A stretch of DNA of 64,000 nucleotides from QUBU01 sp014337915 (lineage in GTDB: Bacteria; Pseudomonadota; Gammaproteobacteria; Steroidobacterales; GCA-2729495): contig SZOW01000012.1 in the NCBI GenBank assembly GCA_030263395.1, positions 1 to 64,000 on the forward strand, in the 5' to 3' direction. A program made the translations under genes and the position numbers. This document shows, piece by piece, positions 19,317 to 27,635 of the stretch (position 1 is its first letter; the number at the start of each line of letters is the position of its first letter). The notes under the pieces were generated by a model, which worked only from the letters and a program-made list of their open reading frames with translations, did no database searches and was not told the origin of the DNA.

Positions 19317-20507
19317 ATGGCACTGCGCCTTCGCATCACGAGTCAGCAGAAAGCCCAGCTGGGTGAATCCCAGCTGCGCGAGTTCGTCGCCTGCGGCGGC
19401 ACCATCGGCCGCGCCGCCGACAATGACTGGGTGCTGCCCGACGAAAAGCGCTTCATCTCCAGTCGCCACGCGCTGATCGACTTCCAGGGTGGCGCCTACT
19501 ACCTGGTGGACACCAGCCGCAACGGCGTCTACATCAACGGCTCCGACACCGCCGTCGGCCGCGGCCATCCGCAGCGGCTGTTCAATGGCGACCGCCTGCG
19601 CCTCGGCGAGTACGAGGTCAGTGTCGAGGTGACGCCGGGCGACGAGCAGGTTGCCGATGACGGCATGCGCGACTCGGTGGTGCGTGCCCAGCTGGTACCG
19701 GTGGACGAGTCGATCGAGCTGAAGTTGGTCGACGAGAGCAAGATGCGCGCCTTCGAGTACAACGCGCTCGAGCGTCACCTGAAGCCGGCCGACGACAGCT
19801 CGGCTGCCGTGCGCAAGCCCGCAGCCGTCGCCACGAAGCCGCCCCCCGCGAGCACTCCTGCCCCGCCGACCGGGAATGCGGCTGCCGTCGAGGTGCTGTG
19901 CAGGGCCGCCGGCCTGAAGCCCGGCGACCTGCACGGCTCGAACCCGGAAGAGGTGCTGGAGACAGCCGGCCTGCTGATGCGCGAACTGCTCACCGGCCTG
20001 GCGGACCTGCTGCAGAACCGCTCGCGGATGAAGGACGCGCTGCGCCTGCCGCAGACCATCATCCGCCCCTCGCAGAACAACCCGCTGAAGTTCTCCCCAG
20101 GCGTTGCCGACGCGCTGCGTTACCTGCTTGGCGAACCCGGCCAGTCCTACCTGCCGCCGGATCGCGCCGTGCAGGCCGCCTTCCTCGATGTGAAGAGCCA
20201 CCAGCAGGCGCTGTTCAAGGCGATGATCCACGCGGTGCGCGACTTCAGCGAGCGCCTGGATCCGGAGGAACTGCGCAGCCGCTTCGACCGCGGCCTGAAG
20301 CGCTCGCCGCTGCTCGCCGGCGCCAATAAGCTCAAGTACTGGGAGCTCTACGAGGAAAGCTACGCCACCCTCACCCACCAGGAAGAAGGCGCGCCGATGC
20401 CGGCCATCGTCATCGAAGAACTGACGCGCGCCTACGAGCAGGAGATCGAAGCCCTGCAGCAAGGGGCCACCCGGCCCATCGGTACCCGGCCCGCAAGAGC
20501 CTCCTGA
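19317..20507 (+). CDS. FHA-domain protein of type VI secretion TagH/ImpI type, orphan
   Basis: A 396-residue cytosolic protein. Residues 1-100 are a forkhead-associated phosphothreonine-binding domain with IGRAADNDW, FISSRHALI and TSRNGVYING. A proline/alanine linker follows (about 155-180). The C-terminal half has the type VI FHA signature: NPLKFSPGVADALRYLL, SYLPPDRAVQAAFLDVKSHQ, then LKYWELYEESY and a helix with a basic/acidic end. In known systems TagH links threonine phosphorylation to assembly of the secretion apparatus. No other tss/tag gene, kinase or phosphatase lies in the window, so its partners are elsewhere or it has another job. Confidence 0.8.
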   Translation: MALRLRITSQQKAQLGESQLREFVACGGTIGRAADNDWVLPDEKRFISSRHALIDFQGGAYYLVDTSRNGVYINGSDTAVGRGHPQRLFNGDRLRLGEYEVSVEVTPGDEQVADDGMRDSVVRAQLVPVDESIELKLVDESKMRAFEYNALERHLKPADDSSAAVRKPAAVATKPPPASTPAPPTGNAAAVEVLCRAAGLKPGDLHGSNPEEVLETAGLLMRELLTGLADLLQNRSRMKDALRLPQTIIRPSQNNPLKFSPGVADALRYLLGEPGQSYLPPDRAVQAAFLDVKSHQQALFKAMIHAVRDFSERLDPEELRSRFDRGLKRSPLLAGANKLKYWELYEESYATLTHQEEGAPMPAIVIEELTRAYEQEIEALQQGATRPIGTRPARAS

Positions 20508-20567
20508 AGCACCCCCACCTGCGCCGGCACCGCCTCGGCCGCGCATCCGTACTGTCCGCAACGACCT

Positions 20568-20589
20568 GCGGTTGATTCTCAATTACAAT
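20568..20589 (+). promoter_or_regulatory. Candidate Fur box overlapping a leaderless -10 of feoA
   Basis: TACAAT (20584-20589) is followed by six bases and then the feoA ATG at 20596, again a leaderless arrangement. Overlapping it, TGATTCTCA (20573-20581) is identical to the core of the 19-base Fur consensus, with a partly matching flank (20568-20586). Iron-dependent repression of feo genes by Fur is well known, which supports the reading, but the outer bases match poorly. Confidence 0.45.
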
Positions 20590-20595
20590 GCCGGC

Positions 20596-20823
20596 ATGAC
20601 GCTCGATGAGCTGAAGCCCGGCCAGAAGGCCACCATCCTCCGCATCGAGGGCGACGGCCCCCTGGTGCAGCGCCTGATGGCGCTGGGCCTGCTGGAAGGT
20701 TCCGACATTTCCATGACCCGGCGCGCCCTGGGCGGCGATCCCGTCGAGGTCCAGGTGATGGGCTACGCCCTGTCGCTGCGACGCGAGGAAGCCCGGCGCG
20801 TCGAAGTCCAGGTGATTTCATGA
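20596..20823 (+). CDS. feoA: Ferrous iron transport protein A
   Basis: Small SH3-like cytosolic protein (75 residues) needed for FeoB function. It shows the family core MTLDELKPGQKATI, GDGPLVQRLMALGL and the final strand block EVQVMGYALSLRREEARRVEV. An in-frame ATG exists 24 bases upstream, but starting at 20596 matches the usual FeoA N-terminus and the promoter geometry. It overlaps feoB by four bases. Confidence 0.94.
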   Translation: MTLDELKPGQKATILRIEGDGPLVQRLMALGLLEGSDISMTRRALGGDPVEVQVMGYALSLRREEARRVEVQVIS

Positions 20824-23021
20824 GCAACCCGGCCGCCAGCACCACGCCGGCGCCGACCCCCGTCACCCATACCGCGCCGATCATCGCCGTCATCGGCAAC
20901 CCGAATACGGGCAAAAGCACGCTGTTCAATGCCCTGACCGGGCTCAAGCAGAAGACCGCCAACTACCCCGGCGTCACGGTCGAGCGGCACACCGGCTCGA
21001 TCACCCTCGAGGGCCGCGAAGTCTGCCTGGTGGATCTGCCGGGCACCTACTCGCTCGCCGCCCAGTCCCCCGACGAGGTCGTCGCCATCGACGTGCTGCT
21101 CGGCCATGTCGAGGACCTGGCCCGGCCACGCGCGATCCTCATCGTGGCGGACGCCACCAACCTCCGGCGCAACCTGTTCCTCGCCACCCAGCTGGCGGAA
21201 CTCGGCCTGCCGCTGGTGCTGGCGCTGAACATGCTGGACGTGGCGGCGGAAAACGGCGTGCAGCTGGACCCGCAGCGCCTCGCCGTGAGGCTCGATGCCA
21301 CGGTGGTACCGGTGGTGGCCACCAGCGGCAAGGGCCTGCCGGAGCTGCGCGCCGCACTGGCCGAGGCGGTACGCAAGCCGCCGCGTCCGCGCCTGGTGGT
21401 GCTGCCCGAAGTGCACCAGGCGGCAGTGGCGCTCGCCGCTCGCGTCGCGGCAGCCGGCCACAGCCTCGACGCCTACGAAGTCGAGCGCGCACTCATCGAT
21501 GCGCATGGCGTCGCCGAGCGGCGCTTCGAATACGCCACCAGCCCGGAGCTGATGGCGGAACTGGCCGACCTGCGCATGCGGCTGAGCGCCGGCAGCTCGC
21601 TGGCGGCGATCGAAGCCAAGGCGCGTTACCAGCTCATCGACGGCATCATCCGCGAAGTCGAGGTCCGGGCCCCGCCGAAGGTGACGCTGCGCGAGCACCT
21701 GGACCGCATCACCAACCAGCCGGTGGTGGGCTCGGTGCTGTTCGTGCTGGTGATGGCCACGGTGTTCCAGGCGGTGTTCTCCTGGGCCACGCCCCTCATG
21801 GACCTGATCGAGGCATTCACCGCCTGGGCGGGTGAAACGGTACGGGCCGCGCTGCCGCCCGGCGCGCTCTCCAGCCTGCTGGTGGACGGCGCCATCGCCG
21901 GTGTGGGCAGTGTGGTGGTGTTCCTGCCGCAGATCCTCATCCTCTTCGCCTTCATTATCCTGCTGGAGGACACCGGCTACATGCCGCGGGTGGCCTTCCT
22001 CATCGACCGCCTCATGCGACTCTGCGGGTTGTCGGGCAAGTCCTTCATCCCGATGCTGTCGAGCTTTGCCTGCGCGGTGCCGGGCATCATGGCCACGCGT
22101 GTCATTCCCGAACGGCGCGACCGCCTGGCCACCATCCTCGCCGCGCCGTTCATGACCTGCTCGGCCCGCCTGCCGGTGTATGCGCTGCTCATCGGCGCCT
22201 TCGTACCCGACCAGCGCTACTTCGGAGGGCTGGTGAACCTGCAGGGCCTGGTGCTGCTCGGCCTGTACCTGCTCGGCATCTTCGCCGGCATCGGCACCGC
22301 GCTGCTGATGAAGCGCACCGCGCTGCGCGGTCCCACACCCACCTTCCTCATCGAACTGCCGCCCTACCGGCTGCCGAACTGGCGCTCCGTGGCGCTGCGG
22401 CTGCTGGAGCGCGGGCGCATCTTCCTGGTGCGCGCCGGCACCGTGATCTTCTTCGTGGCGGTCATGGTCTGGGCGCTCGCCTATTTCCCCAAGGATGCCG
22501 GCGTTGCCCAGCGCTTCGACACGGCGCGCGCCACGGCGATGGCGACCCTGCCGGAGGGCGAGCAACGCGAGGCGGCGCTGCGCGACATCCGCAACCAGGA
22601 AATCGCGGCCAACATGGAAGCCAGTTACCTGGGCCGCATCGGCAAGTTCGTTGCGCCCGCCTTCGCCCCGCTCGGCTGGGACTGGAAGGTATCGGCGGCG
22701 GTGATCGCCGGCTTCCCGGCCCGCGAGGTGGTAGTGGCGATCCTCGGCACCATCTACGCGGTGGGTGATGACGTGCAGGCCGACGACGATGCCCTCGCCG
22801 AACGCCTGCGCGACGCCACCTGGCCGGATGGCCGCGCCGTGTATACGCTGCCGATGGTGCTGGGCCTGCTGGTGTTCTACGCCTTCTGCCTGCAGTGCGC
22901 GGCAACCATCGCCATGATCCGCCGCGAAACCAATGGCTGGGGCTGGCCGGCCTTCGCCTGGGTGTACATGACAGGGCTGGCCTACCTGAGTGCCATGCTG
23001 GTGTACCAGCTCGGGTCATGA
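20820..23021 (+). CDS. feoB: Ferrous iron transporter B
   Basis: Fe(II) importer of the inner membrane with an N-terminal G protein. GTPase motifs: GNPNTGKST near residue 28, the TVERH switch, DLPG and NMLD. A helical GDI-like region follows to about residue 290, then hydrophobic segments with two gate repeats (FVLVMATVFQAVFSW region, CAVPGIMATRVI and CSARLPVYALLIGAF). Length 733 is normal. It overlaps feoA and the next gene by four bases each (ATGA). Confidence 0.97.
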   Translation: MSNPAASTTPAPTPVTHTAPIIAVIGNPNTGKSTLFNALTGLKQKTANYPGVTVERHTGSITLEGREVCLVDLPGTYSLAAQSPDEVVAIDVLLGHVEDLARPRAILIVADATNLRRNLFLATQLAELGLPLVLALNMLDVAAENGVQLDPQRLAVRLDATVVPVVATSGKGLPELRAALAEAVRKPPRPRLVVLPEVHQAAVALAARVAAAGHSLDAYEVERALIDAHGVAERRFEYATSPELMAELADLRMRLSAGSSLAAIEAKARYQLIDGIIREVEVRAPPKVTLREHLDRITNQPVVGSVLFVLVMATVFQAVFSWATPLMDLIEAFTAWAGETVRAALPPGALSSLLVDGAIAGVGSVVVFLPQILILFAFIILLEDTGYMPRVAFLIDRLMRLCGLSGKSFIPMLSSFACAVPGIMATRVIPERRDRLATILAAPFMTCSARLPVYALLIGAFVPDQRYFGGLVNLQGLVLLGLYLLGIFAGIGTALLMKRTALRGPTPTFLIELPPYRLPNWRSVALRLLERGRIFLVRAGTVIFFVAVMVWALAYFPKDAGVAQRFDTARATAMATLPEGEQREAALRDIRNQEIAANMEASYLGRIGKFVAPAFAPLGWDWKVSAAVIAGFPAREVVVAILGTIYAVGDDVQADDDALAERLRDATWPDGRAVYTLPMVLGLLVFYAFCLQCAATIAMIRRETNGWGWPAFAWVYMTGLAYLSAMLVYQLGS

Positions 23022-23230
23022 GCAACCTGGACACACAGGACCTGATCGCGCTCGGCATCGTTGCCGTCGTGGTCGCTCTCGCCCTGTGGCGGCGCGTCCG
23101 CCTGCAGCGCGAGCGGCGCCGTAACCCCTGCGCAGGCTGCGAGACCACCAAGGTGACGCCCACCGAGACCGCAGTGCGTTTCTACCGGCGTGCGCCGGGC
23201 AGCCCGGACGACAACAAGAACCCGTCCTGA
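23018..23230 (+). CDS. FeoB-associated Cys-containing small membrane protein
   Basis: 70 residues: one transmembrane helix (LIALGIVAVVVALALW), a basic stretch and then CAGCETTK. This matches the short FeoB-associated Cys-rich proteins that take the place of FeoC in many genomes; the CxxC may bind iron or sense redox state (inference). The start overlaps the feoB stop by four bases, so it is part of the feo operon. Confidence 0.8.
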   Translation: MSNLDTQDLIALGIVAVVVALALWRRVRLQRERRRNPCAGCETTKVTPTETAVRFYRRAPGSPDDNKNPS

Positions 23231-23239
23231 TCCGGCGTT

Positions 23240-23263
23240 GTGGCACGCCGGTGGGGCTGCCAC
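23240..23263 (+). terminator. Hairpin at the end of the feo operon
   Basis: GTGGCA and TGCCAC form a six-pair stem around a 12-base loop, ten bases after the last feo stop codon. There is no T-run on this strand, so it is a weak candidate for ending the plus-strand transcript. Confidence 0.35.
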
Positions 23264-23270
23264 TACCCTG

Positions 23271-23307
23271 AAAAACCAGGGGCCGGACCCTCGTCAGGCC
23301 CGGCCCC
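23271..23307 (-). terminator. Intrinsic terminator of the kelch/haem gene
   Basis: Read on the reverse strand, an eight-pair GC stem (GGGGCCGG with CCGGCCCC, 23307-23279) is followed within four bases by TTTTT (23275-23271). It lies 30 bases past the stop codon of the kelch gene. This is the most convincing rho-independent terminator in the window. Confidence 0.75.
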
Positions 23308-23336
23308 GATGTATCGATGCCGAACGGCGCGCTGCG

Positions 23337-25472
23337 TCAATCGCAGAAGTTCGGATCGGCCGGATCCAGGCTGTCGATCCAGGCGCCGATGGCGTCACGC
23401 TCCGACTGCGCCAGCAGGCCGCCGATGGGCGGCATGGGCCTGGCGGCATCGTTGATCCGCTGCCAAAGCACGCTGGTCTCCTTCACGCCCGGCGTCACCA
23501 CCGGGCCGCGGTAGCTGCCGGCGCGCAGGTTGTCGCAGGTGGTGACGCTGAGGCGTGCCGAAGCGCCGTGGCAACCGGTGCAGGTGCGGTTGAATACCGG
23601 CTGCACGTCGCAGGCGTAGCTGACCGGCCCGCCGGCGGAGGTCACCGACACCGCGACCGTAGCTGACGTCACGGCACCGCGGTCGTCCACCACCTCCAGC
23701 GACGCCGTGTAGTTGCCATCGCAGGAATAGGTATGGCTTGGTGAAGCTTCGGTGCTGGTGCTGCCATCACCAAAGTTCCACAGGATGCTGTTGATGGTGC
23801 CGTCCGGATCCACCGCATTGGCGGCAAAGGCCACCGGCAGCGGCTCCACGCCCGTGGCCGGACTGGCGGTCGGTGCGACGGTGGGCGGCAGGTTCGGATG
23901 CAGCTTGTCCTCGACGGTGCTGCCAAAAACGCGGTTGACGGCCTGGAAACGCGCACGCGCAGTGGCATCACGCACCTGGTTGTGGAGCGCCTGGTCGAAC
24001 CAGCCGCTCAGCAGCCCCGCCCACTCCAGAGCGGTGGCGTCCGGCGTGCCATTGCCTACGGCGTAGCCGATCAGTGTCAGCCAGGCCTGGAGGATCTTGC
24101 GGCTGGCCTTGCCGAAACGCAGGGCAGAGTTCGGCGTATCGGCGAGCACGTTGCTCATACCCTTGAGCTGGGGTGCGAGGCCAGGCGTGTAGACCTCCAC
24201 CGTGCGCAGCAGCACGGCACCAGGTGAGACGAAGCCGCCGGAGATGACCGCGCGGCCGTCATCCAGCAGCAGGCCGCTGAATTCGTCGCGACCGGTGCTC
24301 ATGATGCCCGAGAGCTTCCACGCCCCGGCCGCGGGATCGTAGACCTCGGAGGTCGGCTGGAAGATGCTCGGATAGGTCTTGCTGGTGGTAACACCGCCAG
24401 CGATCAGCAGCGTGCCGTCCAGCAGGCCGAGCGCACCGATGTCGATGCGCGGCTTGAACATGCGCGGAATCACCGTGAAGCTGCGCGTATCCGGCGTGTA
24501 GATCTCGCTCTCGGCGGTGATCACCCCACCGGCGGAGGTATGGGTATCGTTGTAGTAGGAGGCGCCGAGCACGATGCGTCCGTCGCGCAGCTTGCCGGGC
24601 AACTGCGCCAGGTGCGAGTAGTTCATCGGCCCGACGGCGGTAAAGCTGTTGTCCGCCGGATTGTAGATTTCCGCGGTCGTGGTCGGATACAGGGTGCCCA
24701 TGCCGGTCGAACCGCCGGTGATCAGCACCGTGCCATCATCGAGCAGGAAGGCACTGTGCGCCGAGCGCGGCTGCGTCATGTTACCGACGACCGTGAACAT
24801 GCCGGTGGCCGGGTCGAACATCTCGACCGAGGCCAGCGGCATGGAACTGGTGGTGCTGACGCCGTTGCCACCACCCGAAATGAGCACCTTGCCATCCGGC
24901 ATGAGGGTCGCGGCATGGCTGCGACGGCCAACGCTCATGGCCCCGGCGGTTTCCGTCCAGGCGTTGGTCGCCGGGTCGTAGATCTCGGCGGTGGCCAGCA
25001 CCACGCCGGTGGCCGAGGTCGAGGCGGTACGGCCACCGGTGACCAGCACGCGACCGTCAGCCAGCGTCGTGGCCGTGTGCGACCAGCGTCGGATGGTCAT
25101 CGGTGCCACCGGCGACACCGAGTTGTCCGCCGGGTTGAAGGCATCGACGGAGTTGGTGATCACCGAGGCCGGCGCATTCGCCGACTGGCCGCCGGTCATC
25201 AGCACCCGCCCGTCGTGCAGCTTTGCGGTGCGGTGGATAAAGCGCGGCATGGTCATGTTCAGGCCGCGGGTAAAATCCCCCACCGCGCAGCTTTCGAGGC
25301 CCATGCTCTCCAGCACCTCCTGCGGTGGCGAGTTCGGGATGCCCGCGTGGCAGGAAATGCAGGATGCTGGCGCCCGGCATTCCGCCTGGGCCAGCTGGGC
25401 CAGCGTTATCAGCAACAACGCGGTGAGCAGTCCTGCTCCCGCGTGACTCGTCGAACGGATGCTCCGGCTCAT
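23337..25472 (-). CDS. Secreted kelch-propeller/PKD protein with two c-type haem sites
   Basis: A 711-residue exported protein starting at 25472 (MSRSIRST, G-rich ribosome site); an in-frame ATG 45 bases earlier is less likely. Order: signal peptide (1-30, ending LAQA), haem motif CISCH (38-42), seven kelch-type repeats (about 75-430) recognisable by DGRVL(M/V/I)(T/S)GG and EIYDPA, a helical region, a PKD domain (WNFGDGSTS, about 545-625), then a cytochrome c domain with CTGCH at 631-635 and MPPIGG as possible Met ligand. Kelch propellers occur in galactose-oxidase-like enzymes, but the copper ligands of those enzymes are not evident. It is probably a periplasmic or surface redox protein. It appears to be a single-gene unit. 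Confidence 0.8.
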   Translation of the reverse strand: MSRSIRSTSHAGAGLLTALLLITLAQLAQAECRAPASCISCHAGIPNSPPQEVLESMGLESCAVGDFTRGLNMTMPRFIHRTAKLHDGRVLMTGGQSANAPASVITNSVDAFNPADNSVSPVAPMTIRRWSHTATTLADGRVLVTGGRTASTSATGVVLATAEIYDPATNAWTETAGAMSVGRRSHAATLMPDGKVLISGGGNGVSTTSSMPLASVEMFDPATGMFTVVGNMTQPRSAHSAFLLDDGTVLITGGSTGMGTLYPTTTAEIYNPADNSFTAVGPMNYSHLAQLPGKLRDGRIVLGASYYNDTHTSAGGVITAESEIYTPDTRSFTVIPRMFKPRIDIGALGLLDGTLLIAGGVTTSKTYPSIFQPTSEVYDPAAGAWKLSGIMSTGRDEFSGLLLDDGRAVISGGFVSPGAVLLRTVEVYTPGLAPQLKGMSNVLADTPNSALRFGKASRKILQAWLTLIGYAVGNGTPDATALEWAGLLSGWFDQALHNQVRDATARARFQAVNRVFGSTVEDKLHPNLPPTVAPTASPATGVEPLPVAFAANAVDPDGTINSILWNFGDGSTSTEASPSHTYSCDGNYTASLEVVDDRGAVTSATVAVSVTSAGGPVSYACDVQPVFNRTCTGCHGASARLSVTTCDNLRAGSYRGPVVTPGVKETSVLWQRINDAARPMPPIGGLLAQSERDAIGAWIDSLDPADPNFCD

Positions 25473-25515
25473 GGTGTCCCCCCCATTGGCGTGGATCCGG
25501 CGAATCGTGAATGTC

Positions 25516-25530
25516 ATGTCATCATGACAT
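25516..25530. promoter_or_regulatory. Perfect 15-bp palindrome upstream of the kelch/haem gene
   Basis: ATGTCATCATGACAT is a 7-1-7 perfect inverted repeat 44 bases upstream of the start codon. An overlapping extra ATGTC copy lies just before it. The size and position suit a repressor or activator dimer site. I cannot name the regulator. The rest of the 191-base gap shows no gene. Confidence 0.5.
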
Positions 25531-25663
25531 CAGGCCTACCGGTTAAGGGAGCAGGCCCGGGAGCGTCGATAGGTATTTTCCCTTACGGACCTCTGGGCAA
25601 GTACTGAGATTCTTTCTGCAACCCATTGTTGCAAAAGCGTCCCCGTCTCCTGCCGCAGTCGTT

Positions 25664-26641
25664 TCAACCACCCCGGGCCAGCCGCTCCGCATATGACGTC
25701 AGCGTGGCAGCTTCGAACGTGACGGGCAGACCCTCGCGCAGCCTGGCGCGGGCCGCATCGGCTGCGGCCTGGCGGGACTGGTCATCGAGCCGGATGCGGA
25801 TACCGTCGCGCACTTCATCGAGCGCGCGGGTACGGGCCGGAACCTGTTCCTCTGCGCGGAAGACCGCAAAACCACCGGCCACCGCCCCGACCTCCCCGAC
25901 CGCACCCGGTGCCAGCTGCAATACCGCCGCCTCCAGGGGAATCGATCCCGGTACATCCTGGATCCAGAACTCGCCGGCCTGCGCAGCGGCGCCCGCCGCG
26001 GCCCGTGCATCCTCGAGGCTGGCGCCGCGGCCCAGTGCGGCTCGTGCCCGCTGTGCTGCAGCCTCATCGGCCGCAACCACCCGGCTGGCCCTGGCGCGTG
26101 CGGGCTCGGTGAATTCACTGCGATGGGCAACGTAATAGGCGGCGACTTCCGCGGCGGATGTCACCGGCACCCGGGCCAGCTCCGCGGCCAGCCAGCGGCG
26201 GGCCAGCTCGATCTCCTGCGCCCGCCCGTCGCTGCCCGCAACATCCTTACCGAGCCCGGCACGACCTGCGGCGGCCGCCATCAGCCGCTGGTCAACCAGC
26301 GACGACACGAGATCCGTGACCGCCGCCTGCGATGCCGCGACCTCGAGCCGGTCGCCTGCCGGCATCGCTGCCAGCGCGGCGTTGGCATCGGCCACCGTGA
26401 CGACGATCGTGCCCGCACGGGCCAGCACGGCGTCCGGCGGCGGACCCGGCAGCGCTGCCGCTGGTGCATCGATCGACGGATGATTGGCCGGCATGGCCGG
26501 CGGCGCTGGTGGCGGTGCCTTGCTGCAGGCGGCCAGCAGCAGGCCCAGCATGCCGACCCGGAACGCAGCGGCCACAGACCAGGCCGCCCGCCACGAAACA
26601 ATTTTTGCCGGGCACCCGACCCGGACATCGACGTTCACCAT
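25664..26641 (-). CDS. Putative peptidyl-prolyl isomerase lipoprotein, SurA/parvulin-like
   Basis: 325 residues with a lipoprotein signal (LLLAAC, Cys 39) after an unusually long N-region. A proline/alanine linker follows, then an SurA-N-like helical part (VVTVADANAALAAMPAG, LVDQRLMAAAAG), a spacer and a degenerate parvulin-like region (ARASRVVAADEAAAQRARAALGRGAS, ... GGFAVFRAEEQ). Such proteins chaperone outer-membrane proteins; a true isomerase core is not certain here. The start has a GAGGAG site seven bases upstream. It lies 70 bases after the nuclease gene. Confidence 0.6.
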   Translation of the reverse strand: MVNVDVRVGCPAKIVSWRAAWSVAAAFRVGMLGLLLAACSKAPPPAPPAMPANHPSIDAPAAALPGPPPDAVLARAGTIVVTVADANAALAAMPAGDRLEVAASQAAVTDLVSSLVDQRLMAAAAGRAGLGKDVAGSDGRAQEIELARRWLAAELARVPVTSAAEVAAYYVAHRSEFTEPARARASRVVAADEAAAQRARAALGRGASLEDARAAAGAAAQAGEFWIQDVPGSIPLEAAVLQLAPGAVGEVGAVAGGFAVFRAEEQVPARTRALDEVRDGIRIRLDDQSRQAAADAARARLREGLPVTFEAATLTSYAERLARGG

Positions 26642-26711
26642 GCGTCGCTCCTCGCCTTCGATTCCAGGATGCCCGATGCCGTCACCGCGTGCGAGTGCCA
26701 GAAAAAGCGTA

Positions 26712-27596
26712 TCAGCGCGGCGCACGCCATCCCGCTGCGCGTGCCTCGTCCTCGCTGCAGAACCAGCGTTCACCGCTGTCCGGGTTGATCCGGGTCCCGG
26801 CATAGGAGCGGCTGCCCGGCAGGTGATAGATGCGATCACCCTTGCTGTTGATGTTGCCCTTGATGTCGCAGCCAGGCGGTTGCCCGCTGCTGGCGGTTTC
26901 CCCGGGCAGCGTATCCTGGCCAAGCAGTCCCTGTGGCATGGCCTTGCCTGGCGGCGCGTTCGCCTTCCCGATTGCGGCGATGCAATCCTGCGCCGTCTCC
27001 CCGGCATAGTCCCGCGATGGCACCCTCGATCCTGGCGACGCCCGCTGCCGCTCGCGCCAGATCCAGGGTGGTACCCAGCGCGCGCTCGGCAGCGACCACA
27101 GGCCGCGGCGTTTTGTCCGGGCTGCTGCCTCGAGTTCGCAATAGTGTTCATCCCCATCGAGCTGGCCGAGGTAGCGACGAAAAGCCCAGGCATGGCCGTC
27201 GGTGACCATCTGCTCGTTGACGTTGAGGCGCCCGACGTAAAGCACGGCGATCAGGCGGTCGTACTGGTCGTAGGGATCGTCGCTGACCGGCTGCACCTCC
27301 ACCGCAGCCGGGGCCAGCAGCCGCTTCAGCGCCTGCGTCGCCTCGCGGCCGCCGGGCGCACGGGCTTCGGGTGTATCGATGCCGTAAAGGCGGATGCGCT
27401 GCGGGCCACTGTCGAGCTGTACATCGAGCGTGTCACCGTCGATGACACGCGTGACACGGCCGTCCATGACCAGGATGCTGTCCGGTGCGGATCCATCCAC
27501 ATCCTGTGCCGCAGCCTGGAACCGCAGCTGCGGCCACAGCCAGCCAGCGCCGGCCAGCAGCGCAATGACGGCGAGTGCGACCAGCAGTGCCCTCAA
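26712..27596 (-). CDS. Thermonuclease-family (SNase) protein with C-terminal extension
   Basis: 294 residues with an N-terminal membrane anchor or signal (LLVALAVIALLAGAGWLW). The SNase fold spans about 45-170: RVIDGDTLDV, RLYGIDTPEA (Arg and Glu of the active site, Ca-binding Asp) and YDRLIAVLY (second Arg). A C-terminal tail holds GCDIKGNINSKGDRIYH and ERWFCSEDEARAAGWR, a small Cys-pair module often found after bacterial SNase domains. The start codon is TTG; the next in-frame ATG would remove the anchor. Likely acts on nucleic acid outside the cytosol. Confidence 0.85.
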   Translation of the reverse strand: MRALLVALAVIALLAGAGWLWPQLRFQAAAQDVDGSAPDSILVMDGRVTRVIDGDTLDVQLDSGPQRIRLYGIDTPEARAPGGREATQALKRLLAPAAVEVQPVSDDPYDQYDRLIAVLYVGRLNVNEQMVTDGHAWAFRRYLGQLDGDEHYCELEAAARTKRRGLWSLPSARWVPPWIWRERQRASPGSRVPSRDYAGETAQDCIAAIGKANAPPGKAMPQGLLGQDTLPGETASSGQPPGCDIKGNINSKGDRIYHLPGSRSYAGTRINPDSGERWFCSEDEARAAGWRAPR

Positions 27597-27635
27597 CTGC
27601 CGCTCACCCGACCGTCAGCCGCTGCGCCCGCCCGG

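Noticed and set aside
19317..23230. A type VI secretion locus around the FHA gene.
   Set aside because: All neighbours are identified as feo genes, DUF1820 and purL; no tss gene is present.
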